DNA from: Geminicoccaceae bacterium
Lineage (GTDB): Bacteria; Pseudomonadota; Alphaproteobacteria; Geminicoccales; Geminicoccaceae
Length of the DNA: 64,000 nucleotides
Direction: 5' to 3'
NCBI GenBank assembly: GCA_028285265.1
Contig: JANQPX010000035.1
Span: 1-64,000 of the forward strand
Below, piece after piece: positions 44,302 to 53,479 of this stretch (its first letter is position 1; every line of letters starts with the position of its first letter). The position numbers were made by a program, and so were the translations under genes. A model generated the notes under the pieces. The model did not search any database. It was not told where the DNA came from and saw only the letters and a list, made by a program, of their open reading frames with translations.

Positions 44302-45731
44302 TTAGTTATCGTCGACATCAACATGTTCCCTTTCTCCGACTGATGGTCTTCGTCGCAGCCCTGTTCAGTGTTGAGGCGCCGGCCTTTGCCGACGAAAACG
44401 ACCGAATCTTTCTCCATGATGGACAGCAGCTCCAAGGACGTTTGCTCCTTGATCAAGTAAGACTGGAGACGGCCGTCGGCGCCTTTGTCTTGGATCGGTC
44501 TGCTATTCGGGAAATCACCTGCCCCAATGATGCCAAGGCACCGGTGACAATCCGGACGAACCGGGGCGATCGCCTGACCGGTTTCCTCGAGCCATGGCAA
44601 ATGCAGGTCGAGGCCGATGACGGCGTGACACCGATCAAACGCGGTGCCATCAAGCGGATTTTGCTAGCGAGCGCCTCTTCAGCCAAGAAACAGCACGATG
44701 AGGATCACAGGATTATCCTCAAGAACGGCGACCATCTCTATGGCCGCCTCCAGGATTCCAAGCTTGTCGTTGGCGATCGACCCGTTGACCTCGCAGCTGC
44801 TGTCCAACTGGACCTCGGCAAAGCCAAAGACGGCACGTCGATATCGGTCGTCAGCGACGGTGCTTCAGCGCGTCGCCACCATGAACATGGGTTCGAGACG
44901 ATAAGCTTTCGCCATTGGTCGGGCAGCGACATACGAGTCAGCCGTGCGTTGCTTGCGTCGATCGAAACCGAAACAGACAAGAGAATAGCCTTTCGAGATG
45001 ATCACAGCGACGGCGCACCTTGCCCCCATTGTCCCCTGATGCAGGTGATCCCTCCCGGTGACTTTCTCATGGGATCGCCAAACGCCGTCGACATGAATCG
45101 GCCGAATGAAGGCCCCGTCCATCCCGTCACCATCGCCTATCCCTTCGCGCTCGGGGTTCATGAGATCAGCTTTGACCAATGGGATGCTTGCAGGGCCGAC
45201 GGTGTTTGCCTCAATCGCGGCGCCGATGAACGCTTTGGCCGCGGATCTCGTCCTGCAATTAGCCTTAGCCTCGAAGACGCGAAGCAATTTCTTGTCTGGC
45301 TGTCGGACAAGACCGGGCATACCTACCGGCTGCCGACGGAAGCTGAATGGGAGTATGCGGCACGAGCGGGAACCACAACGCTCTACTATTGGGGTGACGA
45401 GATCGGGAAATCGAACGCTGTTTGTGAAAGCTGCGGGACCAAGTGGGATAACAAGCGCTCGGCCCCAACAGGAAGTTTCCCGCCCAACCCCTTCGGCCTT
45501 CACGACATCCTTGGCAATGCTTGGGAGTGGACAGCGGATTGCTGGAACGAGAGCTACGCTGGCGCTCCTTCGGATGGATCAGCCTGGCAAGACGGCGATT
45601 GCACGGGTCACGTCATGCGTGGCGGCGCCTGGTTTAGTTTCCCGGTTAATCTGCGCACGACCACACGTTTCCGCGGTGTTGTCGACAATCGCTATCTCAG
45701 TAAAGGGCTTCGGGTCGCGAGGGACTTCTGA
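44298..45731 (+). CDS. FGE/SUMF1-like exported protein with three N-terminal repeats
   Basis: A 477-residue protein with a signal peptide (to about 31, AFA). The C-terminal half (about 247-477) is a formylglycine-generating-enzyme/sulfatase-modifying-factor fold: FLMGS, RLPTEAEWEYAARAG, NAWEWTADCW and MRGGAWFSFPVN are diagnostic. It lacks the paired active-site cysteines of true FGE near the end, so it is an FGE-like domain and no sulfatase is nearby. The N-terminal half holds three copies of an approximately 50-residue repeat starting near 36, 84 and 138, each with a core like RI.L..G..L.G.L. The CPHC pair at 242-245 bridges the parts. Start overlaps the preceding stop. Confidence 0.8.
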   Translation: MISYRRHQHVPFLRLMVFVAALFSVEAPAFADENDRIFLHDGQQLQGRLLLDQVRLETAVGAFVLDRSAIREITCPNDAKAPVTIRTNRGDRLTGFLEPWQMQVEADDGVTPIKRGAIKRILLASASSAKKQHDEDHRIILKNGDHLYGRLQDSKLVVGDRPVDLAAAVQLDLGKAKDGTSISVVSDGASARRHHEHGFETISFRHWSGSDIRVSRALLASIETETDKRIAFRDDHSDGAPCPHCPLMQVIPPGDFLMGSPNAVDMNRPNEGPVHPVTIAYPFALGVHEISFDQWDACRADGVCLNRGADERFGRGSRPAISLSLEDAKQFLVWLSDKTGHTYRLPTEAEWEYAARAGTTTLYYWGDEIGKSNAVCESCGTKWDNKRSAPTGSFPPNPFGLHDILGNAWEWTADCWNESYAGAPSDGSAWQDGDCTGHVMRGGAWFSFPVNLRTTTRFRGVVDNRYLSKGLRVARDF

Positions 45732-45734
45732 TCC

Positions 45735-46580
45735 ATGGCCCGCAAGCTCGCAAGAGCACGCGTCGCTGGACGACTCATCGGGCTTGGTATCTTGTCCATG
45801 CTCCTGACCTGGCTCCCCTGGCCTGTCGAAGCGATGGCGAAGGTGCAAGAAGTCATCGGAACCTTTGATGGACAGAACTATCTGATCCAAGCACCAGCGA
45901 AGGATCGAGAACCGCCGCCGGACGGATGGCCGATTCTCCTTTTCTTTCACGGCTACAATGAACGAGGCGACGATATCGGGAAGCTTCGCTACAACAATAC
46001 GCCAGCAGGTGTCTATCGTGACGTCGCTGACTTACATGAGCATTTCGTTGCGATCACGCCTCAGCTTAAGCGCGAAGCACGCTTTTGGGACCCGGTTTGG
46101 ACACGTCGCCTGATCCGCGAAGCCCTGAAGGATTGGCCAGTAGATTGGTCGAAGCTCTCCGTCACGGGACTGAGCATCGGTGGCACAGGTGTTTGGGATT
46201 TTGTCAGGACCTTCCCAGGAGATGTCTGGAGCGCGGCAGCCTTTAGTGGAGTCGCCCAGGAAACACTGGTCGATCCCCTATCGCGACCCTTTACCTTTGA
46301 CTACAAGAAGCCGCTATTGACGGTGCAGCAAGAACAATCGCAGGCACTGGCCATGGTGCCGTTCTTTCAGTTTCATTGCCGCGCCGACTGGTTCATTCCG
46401 TTTCGCGCAGCAGCAAGGATGGCCGTGGCCCTTCGTCGGATAGGCAACCGTTCCGCTCGGATTGTGCCCGTTCCTGATTGCGGGCATGGAGCCTGGCTGC
46501 GTTATCTCGGACGCGACCGTCAAGACCTTCCAGGACGAGAAAATGTGTCAATCTATGACTGGCTGCTCGTACCGGACTGA
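45735..46580 (+). CDS. Secreted alpha/beta hydrolase, P460 cluster
   Basis: A 281-residue exported esterase/hydrolase. A long signal peptide with basic start (to about residue 34) precedes an alpha/beta-hydrolase fold: the oxyanion strand LLFFHGYNERGDD, nucleophile elbow GLSIGG with Ser147, an acid loop RADWFIP and the His loop DCGHGAW. Closest by feel to the dienelactone-hydrolase/phospholipase-carboxylesterase group, with substrate open. It starts three bases after the preceding stop, so it is co-transcribed. Confidence 0.78.
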   Translation: MARKLARARVAGRLIGLGILSMLLTWLPWPVEAMAKVQEVIGTFDGQNYLIQAPAKDREPPPDGWPILLFFHGYNERGDDIGKLRYNNTPAGVYRDVADLHEHFVAITPQLKREARFWDPVWTRRLIREALKDWPVDWSKLSVTGLSIGGTGVWDFVRTFPGDVWSAAAFSGVAQETLVDPLSRPFTFDYKKPLLTVQQEQSQALAMVPFFQFHCRADWFIPFRAAARMAVALRRIGNRSARIVPVPDCGHGAWLRYLGRDRQDLPGRENVSIYDWLLVPD

Positions 46581-46692
46581 GCTAGGTCGTGATCAACGAT
46601 CTTCGAGGACATTCGGCACGCCTCGAAGACGGCTTGGTTTCGAGGCAGCTACGATTGTCTTTCTGAGGTCGTAGGCCGCAACGGGAGCGTCG

Positions 46693-47514
46693 ATGATAAC
46701 CAGAATAGCCGTCATGCTTTTGGTTGGCTGGCTTGTCATGACCAACCAGGAACTGCAAGCCTGTGATGCGGAAACGCCCTGTGACATCGATGAGGGATCG
46801 TATCATCTCGCCCTGCCTGATGATTGGGATGGAGAAACGACCCTCCCCGCCATCGTCTTCTTTCATGGCCATCGCTCGTCCGGTCGAAGCGTCATGAACG
46901 GTTCGGTTCGGTCGATATTCGGCAAGTCCGGCTACGCGGTCATTGCGCCAAACGGTCAAATATGGCCGGATGCCAACTATCGATATTGGCCAGGACGCCC
47001 CTTGGCGCGTGCAGGTCGCGATGACGTCGCCTTCACCGAAGCGGTCGTTGACGACGTCGCCGGGCGCATTCCGCTGAACCGCGAGCGTATCTTGGTGGCC
47101 GGCTTTTCGGCCGGCGGCTCGATGGCCTGGATGATCGCCTGTTATCGCGGCGATCTGTTCGCGGGCTACGTTTCCCTCGCCGGAGCCTTGAGACGCCCTA
47201 CGCCAAGCACCAGCTGTCCGGGCGGTCCAGCACGCATGCTGCACATTCACGGATTTGCCGACGCCCAAGTCCCTCTCGAAGGTCGAGCCATCCGTGACTG
47301 GCATCAGGGCGACGTCTTTGCCTCTCTCGACCTACTCCGATCCACCAACGGCTGTGAGAGCAAACCGAGCGCAATCGAGATCGACGATCCATTTTGGTGC
47401 CGGAACTGGAATGCATGTTCGAGCGGCGCCGACATTGGCTTTTGCCTGCATGATGGGGGCCACGGCATGCCCGAGGGATGGGTCACCATCGCTAAGGACT
47501 GGTTCGAGCGCTGA
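46693..47514 (+). CDS. Exported polyhydroxyalkanoate-depolymerase-like esterase (LpqC/CE1 type)
   Basis: A 273-residue secreted esterase. Signal peptide to about residue 22 (cut before CDAETPC, disulfide-rich start). The triad is present: GFSAGGSMAW with Ser139, Asp190 in HIHGFADAQVP, and His in DGGHGMP near the C-terminus. Two cysteine pairs near NACSS and GFCLHD suggest disulfides, as in secreted PHB-depolymerase/feruloyl-esterase relatives. Second hydrolase of this cluster, 112 bases after the first. Substrate unknown. Confidence 0.78.
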   Translation: MITRIAVMLLVGWLVMTNQELQACDAETPCDIDEGSYHLALPDDWDGETTLPAIVFFHGHRSSGRSVMNGSVRSIFGKSGYAVIAPNGQIWPDANYRYWPGRPLARAGRDDVAFTEAVVDDVAGRIPLNRERILVAGFSAGGSMAWMIACYRGDLFAGYVSLAGALRRPTPSTSCPGGPARMLHIHGFADAQVPLEGRAIRDWHQGDVFASLDLLRSTNGCESKPSAIEIDDPFWCRNWNACSSGADIGFCLHDGGHGMPEGWVTIAKDWFER

Positions 47515-47729
47515 CGATCGTGCAACGCCACCTGCACGCAACATCGCTGGGTTCGGACGACGAGCTTCCGCCCGCATCGTCGATCGCTCACGGTAGGGGC
47601 GCCAAAGACGATGGCAACACACGCGCTCGATAACACCTCACCCAAGCGTGATGAACCGTCAGTTCTAGCCTGATGGCCGCAAGCCTTAGCGTGCTCCTTC
47701 ACGTCACCGGATTAGAGGAGGCCTTGTTG

Positions 47730-48194
47730 ATGAAGCGTTCGATGGCCAAGCAACTTGCACTCACATGCCTGTTCTTGCTGCTCGGGGTTCTGCCAGTCCC
47801 AGCAAAAGCAGACATTGAAACCGTCAAGACCACGAAATCGTTTGGCGACCTTAAACAGGCACTCGATGATGCGGTGAAGGCCAACGAGATGCTCTTGGTG
47901 ACACGTGCCTGTGCGAGCTGCGGTGCGGCAGGAAGGGGCATCGATATCCCCGGCAATATGGTGGTCGGCGTCTATCGCAACGACTTCGCACTTCGCATGT
48001 TGGGCGCTAGCATTCCGGCCGGAATCGAAGCACCGATACGCTTTTACCTCACGGAAAATCCCGACAAGACGGCCTCGCTGTCCTACCGTCTACCCTCGGA
48101 CGTGTTCGCCCCTTACGGCAATGCAGACCTTGATATGATGGCCAAAGAACTGGACGTCATCTGGCAGAAGATCATTGATGCAGCGGTGAACTGA
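47730..48194 (+). CDS. Exported DUF302-domain protein
   Basis: A 154-residue protein with a signal peptide (to about 27, AKA) and a DUF302 domain across the rest: TVKTTKSFGDLKQALDDAVKA and NMVVGVYRNDFALRML, then PIRFYLTENPDKTASLSYRLP and a C-terminal YGNADLDMMAKELD. DUF302 is a beta-rich domain of unknown function often found with periplasmic redox proteins. Unusual here are Cys61 and Cys64 (ACASCG), a thioredoxin-like pair that could be redox-active or bind metal. AGAGGAGG precedes ATG 47730. Ends the P460 cluster. Confidence 0.82.
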   Translation: MKRSMAKQLALTCLFLLLGVLPVPAKADIETVKTTKSFGDLKQALDDAVKANEMLLVTRACASCGAAGRGIDIPGNMVVGVYRNDFALRMLGASIPAGIEAPIRFYLTENPDKTASLSYRLPSDVFAPYGNADLDMMAKELDVIWQKIIDAAVN

Positions 48195-48389
48195 TCCCGC
48201 GACCGATCACCGTTGCTTGGGGAATGGATCAAGACATCGCATCCCCCAACGACGGAGATGTCACCCGCCAGCCAGGGTAACAGTCGGACGTATGGCTGAA
48301 GGGGTCGAAGGTTTCAGTCGAAAGGCCCGAAACAACCCTCTACTGCCAGGCTGAGGTGCCAACGCCCCTGGATGATCAGACGCTGTTAC
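48195..48389. other. Intergenic region between convergent DUF302 and TTC38-like genes
   Basis: No gene. A weak dyad around 48210-48255 (CGTTG...GGGGA against TCCCC...AACG) could be a terminator, but no T-run follows. Confidence 0.3.
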
Positions 48390-49811
48390 TTAGCTTGCCC
48401 GCTCAAGCTCGTGATCGATCCGGTCTGCATTGGCGGGAAGGATCACGCCGCTTTCTTCAAGCCCCTTCCGAGCCCTCATCAGAAACTCGCGATTGCGGAT
48501 ACTGTTCGGCCGCAGCTCGAAACGTTCGCTCGCGAGCGCCCAGGCAAGGGGAAAACGACCGGCGCGCAAGGCTGCTTCCAATAGCGTTAGACCGATCACA
48601 TCGCGCTGGGCATGACTGCCACCTAGCAAGTGGGTGCGATAACGGATCGGCATCAAACGCTCGACGCAGGCGTCATAGCTACCACGATGAAAGTCCTGAA
48701 GCGCCCGACAGAGCGGCAAGCCGACCTCCCGAATCATCATGGCGTTGGTGTCCCGGCCGCACTGAGCATGACGGTCATTCGCCAGTAACAAGGTATCCTG
48801 AACGTCGTGCCGATCATCGCCAACAAAGGTCATCATGGCGTGGGCGTCGTTAAAGGCGTAGAGCGCGTTGGTCGCAGCATGGGTCCACTTGTCGGCGAGC
48901 TCAGACCATCGATCAGCAAGATCGACATCAAGCAACTTCAAGCGCCAAAGCAGCGCTGCAGCGTCCAGTTCCTGATAACTATTGGGATCGACCGAGCGCA
49001 AATGTCGATCGTAAATGCCGAGAACAGCGTCGAAATCGTCCTTGTCGAAATAGTAGAGTGCCAGATGCCACCAGAGATGATTGGCAAAACTGGTATGTTC
49101 CCAGCGTGGCTGCTCAGCTTTGAAGAAGGCGATCCCTTCTTCAATCCGCCCCTGGCTTTCCATCACATGGCCTAAAGCATGGACGGCATAGGGATTGTCC
49201 GGCAGAAGATCCAGGGAACGGCGCGCCATCGCTTCAGCGCGTTCAAAGTCACGCATTTCTTCAAGACCAAAGGCGTAAAAGCCGAGCATGAAGGCATAGC
49301 CCGGCACCGTCTCATCCCAACTCTTAAAGGCGCGCGCAACAACATCGCGTTGACCGACGGTATCGCCGAGCAGCACATCGCTCAAATGCGCGAGCTGGAT
49401 CGCAAGTAAGTCCCTCGGATACGCGATCGCGACCTCTTCCCAGGCCGACACCGCCCCGGCAAAGTCACCCTCCAGCCAACGCCAGACAGCCGTGAAGTGA
49501 CCGCGTTCGCGGTCATTTGCGCGATCCGCCAAACGTTCGGCTGCGCGTACGGCGTCCTTCATCTCGACATAAATTCGGGTCTCCATCGCCTGCGTCAGCC
49601 AGCCCGCCTTGAAGATGTGGGCCATAATGAAGTCGGGATGCTTGGCAATGACCTCGTCAATGAGAGCGATCGCGTCGCCGCCGAAGGCGAGGCTCGCTTC
49701 ATGCGCCCGTTCTAGCCCAGCGATCGCTTCAGGATCGTTGTAGGACAACGTTAAGCCCCGGCAGTCGACGCCGGAGCGGGAACGGCTATCGATACTAGAT
49801 GCGCTTATCAT
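48390..49811 (-). CDS. TTC38-like tetratricopeptide repeat protein
   Basis: A 473-residue all-helical protein with TPR-like helix pairs throughout (for instance ALGHVMESQGRIEEGIAFFKAEQPRW and AWLTQAMET). The HTSFANHLWWHLALYYFDKDDFDAVLGIYD block is characteristic of the TTC38 family, a conserved eukaryotic/bacterial group of unknown role. No enzyme motif. Its ATG at 49811 lies inside the end of the upstream TPP-enzyme gene (17-base overlap), so the two are translationally coupled and probably act together. Confidence 0.78.
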   Translation of the reverse strand: MISASSIDSRSRSGVDCRGLTLSYNDPEAIAGLERAHEASLAFGGDAIALIDEVIAKHPDFIMAHIFKAGWLTQAMETRIYVEMKDAVRAAERLADRANDRERGHFTAVWRWLEGDFAGAVSAWEEVAIAYPRDLLAIQLAHLSDVLLGDTVGQRDVVARAFKSWDETVPGYAFMLGFYAFGLEEMRDFERAEAMARRSLDLLPDNPYAVHALGHVMESQGRIEEGIAFFKAEQPRWEHTSFANHLWWHLALYYFDKDDFDAVLGIYDRHLRSVDPNSYQELDAAALLWRLKLLDVDLADRWSELADKWTHAATNALYAFNDAHAMMTFVGDDRHDVQDTLLLANDRHAQCGRDTNAMMIREVGLPLCRALQDFHRGSYDACVERLMPIRYRTHLLGGSHAQRDVIGLTLLEAALRAGRFPLAWALASERFELRPNSIRNREFLMRARKGLEESGVILPANADRIDHELERAS

Positions 49812-51456
49812 AGGCGTTTCGTCCGATCGTTGCGGCGATGAGTGTAAAGGTTGAGCGTTCGAAAGCGTGTGTTATCTCTTGGCTCAGACGATCGCGGTCA
49901 TCGACCCAAGCCCCATGACCGCCAAGAGCTTGGGCGACAGCGACAAAATCGGTCTGGCCAAAGTCGACCCCCAAAGTCGTCATGCCCTGGGCACGTTGCT
50001 TGAGTTCGATCAACGCGAGCTGATTGTCGACAAAGACGACGATCGGGAGGGCCAGACCGAGATCGCGGGCCGTCGCCAATTCGCCCAGAACCATCTCCAT
50101 ACCAGCGTCCCCGACAAAAGCGATAACGGGGCAATCAGGTTCGGCCAGCTTCCGACCGATCGCAAGCGGCACAGCAGACCCCATAGTGCACAGGGCTGAC
50201 GATTGCAGCACGCCACCCGGCACATAACTCTCCCAGATCTGCGAGAACAAAATGCGATGCGCGCCACTATCGGCCGTCGCGATCACATCGCGAGGGCTGG
50301 CCTTCCTCGCTTCGTCGATCACAGCGGCTGGGCCCCAGGTCTCATCGATCTTCAGGATCGTTCGGAGCCTGTCACGCAAGGCAGCCGGTTCCGCCTTCGG
50401 CCAGGCGGACTGCGGGACGAGATCTTGGGCAAGGGATCGAATTGAGGCCGCAATGTCGCCGACGAACTCGAGATCCGCCTGATGCATGCTGTGGGTATTG
50501 ATCTCAGCGCTGATATCGATGATGCGCTGGTGCGGCACGAAAGGATTGCGCCAACCGATACGCATCTCAATCGGATCATAGCCAGCGAGGACCACACAAT
50601 CAGAGGCCTGCACGAGGGGCAGCAGTTCTTGATCACAAAGCGGTGAGAGGCCAGCCCCCCCCATCGCGAGCGGATCATCTTCAGGAAGAACGCCCTTGGC
50701 TTTATAGGTTGTGACCAGGGGCGCGCCGAGTGATCGACAGAGGCCGGCAACAGCCTCATCGGCTCCCTGGGTTCTCACATCCAGCCCAGCGAGGACCAAC
50801 GGCCGCTCGGCCTGTTCAAGCCACCGTCTCGCCGTCTCTAGCGCATCGCCAGAGGGCACCATAGGCGCTGCTACATTTCGAATGCCGGGATGCCATTGGT
50901 CCTCACTAGCGTTTTGGACATCCATGGGTAGGTCTAACAGGACAGGCCCCGGACGACCGCTCATGGCAACGGTAAGAGCTTTCTCGACGACGACATCGGC
51001 CGTGCCTCGCGCCAATCGAAACACAGCTTTGGTCACGGGCCGAAGCAGAGCCAGATGATCGAAAACCTGATGGGTGTAGGTTTCAGCCTCGAGAGCAGGC
51101 ACAGAACCGGTCAGAACAATCATCGGCACGCGCTCTTGCCAAGCATTGGCAATAACGTTGACCGCATTGGCAACACCAGGCCCAATCGTCGCCAGCAAAA
51201 TGGCGGGGCCGCCGCCGCCATGCCAAGCGCCTTCCCCCATGAACCCGCCACAATTCTCATGTTTGACCAGCACGACACGAATATCGGCTCGATCAAGGGC
51301 ATCCATCATGGCCAGTACCTCACCACCTGGCATGCCAAAGGCAAACCGGCAGCCCGCCTCAGCAAGGCGCTTGGCGATGACCTCGACCGTCGTCGCGCCT
51401 TCGGTGCCTGACCGGGCGCTGGACCGAACTGATGGGATATCGAGATCGGTCATCAT
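49795..51456 (-). CDS. Thiamine-diphosphate enzyme, acetolactate-synthase-like large subunit
   Basis: A 553-residue ThDP enzyme in the acetolactate synthase/benzoylformate decarboxylase family. The catalytic Glu67 (KHENCGG) is in place, the central Rossmann domain is normal, and the ThDP/Mg block reads GDAGMEM...DNQLALIELK, a variant of the usual GDG...N. No regulatory ACT-type small subunit lies nearby, so it is not plainly a branched-chain biosynthetic enzyme. Start at ATG 51456 (51453 is next); the open frame reaches back to 51609 through unlikely sequence. It is coupled to the TTC38-like gene downstream. Substrate unknown. Confidence 0.85.
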   Translation of the reverse strand: MMTDLDIPSVRSSARSGTEGATTVEVIAKRLAEAGCRFAFGMPGGEVLAMMDALDRADIRVVLVKHENCGGFMGEGAWHGGGGPAILLATIGPGVANAVNVIANAWQERVPMIVLTGSVPALEAETYTHQVFDHLALLRPVTKAVFRLARGTADVVVEKALTVAMSGRPGPVLLDLPMDVQNASEDQWHPGIRNVAAPMVPSGDALETARRWLEQAERPLVLAGLDVRTQGADEAVAGLCRSLGAPLVTTYKAKGVLPEDDPLAMGGAGLSPLCDQELLPLVQASDCVVLAGYDPIEMRIGWRNPFVPHQRIIDISAEINTHSMHQADLEFVGDIAASIRSLAQDLVPQSAWPKAEPAALRDRLRTILKIDETWGPAAVIDEARKASPRDVIATADSGAHRILFSQIWESYVPGGVLQSSALCTMGSAVPLAIGRKLAEPDCPVIAFVGDAGMEMVLGELATARDLGLALPIVVFVDNQLALIELKQRAQGMTTLGVDFGQTDFVAVAQALGGHGAWVDDRDRLSQEITHAFERSTFTLIAATIGRNAYDKRI

Positions 51457-52070
51457 GAACCGCTGCTGACCAAAAGACTGATGGATTGAGCGACCATTAG
51501 CATCTTTTCCATTTCGTGATCGTGAAGATGAACTGTGAATTGGGCCATGCCGGTCGCAAGGCCGCTCCGATAGTTGTGAAGGTTTGTGTTCGCATGCTGA
51601 ACCTTCCATTAATGAGGGTCCGACGGTCGGCCATCCGGCATGTTCACCATCGCACGATCGCTCAAGTGGGCGCTCCTGTCGATCGATCTACGGCCAATCG
51701 ATGGAAAATCCGGCCAAATGCATACGCATCCGACGACGTTGGTGGAATCGAGAATGCGCTTGTCCTGGCCAACCGGTCCACAGCGGCTCGAGATGGTCTC
51801 GACACCCTGTCGGTCCATGATCGCTCAATGTCATGGCATATCTATTACCATCACACAGGCCGTCAATGGATGCCTGTTCGACAGTGACGACGGACCGATG
51901 AAATCGGCCCCCTTTCATCCCCAAGTACCGGCTAAGTGCGCGAACGACGCTCAACTGCGTCTAGCCGGTTACCGAGAACGACCCCTTCGGTTGATTTTCT
52001 TTACCATCAAAACGCGCAAAAGACTACAAAAGACATGGTCTTGCTGGCGTCGATCTCCTTGGTGAGGCTG
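51457..52070. other. Long non-coding gap
   Basis: More than 600 bases without a recognisable gene on either strand. Several frames of 70-140 codons are open but have no homology, no binding site and opposite-strand overlaps. A promoter for the ThDP-enzyme gene should lie next to 51457. I see no structured RNA. Confidence 0.4.
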
Positions 52071-52101
52071 AAAAAAGAGGCCATGCAACAAACGGCATGG
52101 C
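52071..52101 (-). terminator. Rho-independent terminator of the ketopantoate-reductase gene
   Basis: On the minus strand, GCCATGC (52101-52095) pairs with GCATGGC (52086-52080) around an eight-base loop and is followed by CTC and six T (52076-52071). It lies about 50 bases past the stop of the minus-strand gene. Confidence 0.7.
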
Positions 52102-52151
52102 GTTCAGACGTCATGGCCCGACGTTATCGAAGACAGCCCAGTCGGCCGACG

Positions 52152-53093
52152 TTAGACCTTTGATAGGGAACCATCCCAAGCGGCCTCCCGCGCTTTGACC
52201 ACTGCTGTAAGACACGCATTATAGGGCGTCTCGATCGCCATCTCACGACCGAGTGTCACCGCCATGCCGTTGATAGCGTCGATTTCCGATGGGCGCTTGG
52301 CATGATGATCCAACAGCATGGACGGGCGAGCATCGGGCATGCGGTGACCAAAGGCCGTGACATAGCTGACGGGCTCATCAAACGAAAAGGCTATCTTCTT
52401 GAGGAGACCGAGTTCAAAGATCTCCTGTGCACAGCCGAGAGCGATGTTCCATTGGTCGGCGTTCGACATTAACTGACCGATCGTGCAGTCGAAGGCAGTG
52501 CAAGGGGCACTAAACGTTCCATTACAAAGAAACTTCTCCCAGACGAGCTGCTGAATGTCCGCAAAGGCCTTAACCTCAAAGCCAGCGCCTCGCCACAGCT
52601 CAGCGACCGTGTCGAGACGAGCCGTCATGCCGCCACCGAGCTCGCCAATGCGGATAAGACTCATACCATTGTGATGAGCGTGACCTGGCCCTCGGATCGA
52701 CGCACCGAAGCCCTGGGCGACCCCGATGAGCACATTGTGGGTTGGCATGTGCTCAGCAATGCGCTCGCCAGCACCAAGCCCATTCTGGATGGTCAGGATA
52801 AGCGATTGCTCCGTCAACAATGGTGCGAGAGCCTGAGCAACTGGTCCAACGCCAGATGCCTTGGTCGCAATGATGAAAAGGTCCGCTCCCTTTGCCAACT
52901 TCGGGTCGGATGTCGCCCGGATCGACGTCACGGTTCGATCACCGCTTGCGCCCTCAAGGCGAAGGCCATGGCGATTGATCACGTCGATATGCTCTTGCCA
53001 GACGTCGATCGCCACCACCTCGTGTCCTGCGTCTGCCAAAAGAGCCGCATAAACCGAACCCATCGCTCCAACGCCAAATATCGCGATCTTCAT
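52152..53093 (-). CDS. Ketopantoate reductase (2-dehydropantoate 2-reductase) family
   Basis: A 313-residue NADPH-dependent reductase of the PanE/ApbA family, which makes pantoate for coenzyme A. The N-terminal FGVGAMGSVYA nucleotide motif, the conserved K in ATKASGV, QNGLG loop, and the catalytic Lys region (WEKFLCN) followed by the ketopantoate_red C-terminal domain are all present. Start ATG 53093 is backed by GGGGAG. Paralogues of this family often act on other 2-oxo acids, so panE itself is not assigned. It has its own terminator downstream. Confidence 0.85.
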   Translation of the reverse strand: MKIAIFGVGAMGSVYAALLADAGHEVVAIDVWQEHIDVINRHGLRLEGASGDRTVTSIRATSDPKLAKGADLFIIATKASGVGPVAQALAPLLTEQSLILTIQNGLGAGERIAEHMPTHNVLIGVAQGFGASIRGPGHAHHNGMSLIRIGELGGGMTARLDTVAELWRGAGFEVKAFADIQQLVWEKFLCNGTFSAPCTAFDCTIGQLMSNADQWNIALGCAQEIFELGLLKKIAFSFDEPVSYVTAFGHRMPDARPSMLLDHHAKRPSEIDAINGMAVTLGREMAIETPYNACLTAVVKAREAAWDGSLSKV

Positions 53094-53274
53094 GAAATCT
53101 CCCCACCAATTTGGATGGTGCGCCTCCTCGAAAACCACCGCAAAAATTAACGCAGATGTGAACAAGATCACAGGAAATCATCTAAATTGGTGTTATCCAT
53201 GAGAATGGCGTATGATTTTCGGCCTGTTGAGTCCGGCATGGTACATGCCGGCGACATGATCGATGAGGTAGGCG

Positions 53275-53451
53275 ATGGATCCGCGTTTGGTCCCGGGGGC
53301 CAGGGTCCGGCATCCGTCCGAGCCCGATTGGGGCGTCGGGCATGTACAATCGGTTGTCGGCGACAGGATCACCGTAAACTTCGAGGATCGTGGGAAGGTG
53401 ACGATCAATGGCGGGGTGATCAGCCTTGAGGTCATCCAGACGAACGACTGA
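53275..53451 (+). CDS. DUF3553-domain miniprotein
   Basis: A 58-residue protein (ATG 53275, TGA 53449-53451). It shows the complete DUF3553 pattern: GARVRHPSEPDWGVGHVQSV, then RITVNFEDRGKVTI and ISLEV, i.e. a small beta-barrel (SH3/CarD-like) module. The start is fixed by an in-frame TAG at 53269-53271 and a GAGGTAGG site. It overlaps no other credible gene; larger frames on both strands around it are spurious. DUF3553 is widespread in alphaproteobacteria, often as a stand-alone protein of unknown role, perhaps nucleic-acid or protein binding. Confidence 0.85.
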   Translation: MDPRLVPGARVRHPSEPDWGVGHVQSVVGDRITVNFEDRGKVTINGGVISLEVIQTND

Positions 53452-53479
53452 CAGCAAAAAGCGCGGTTTTGTAGAAACC

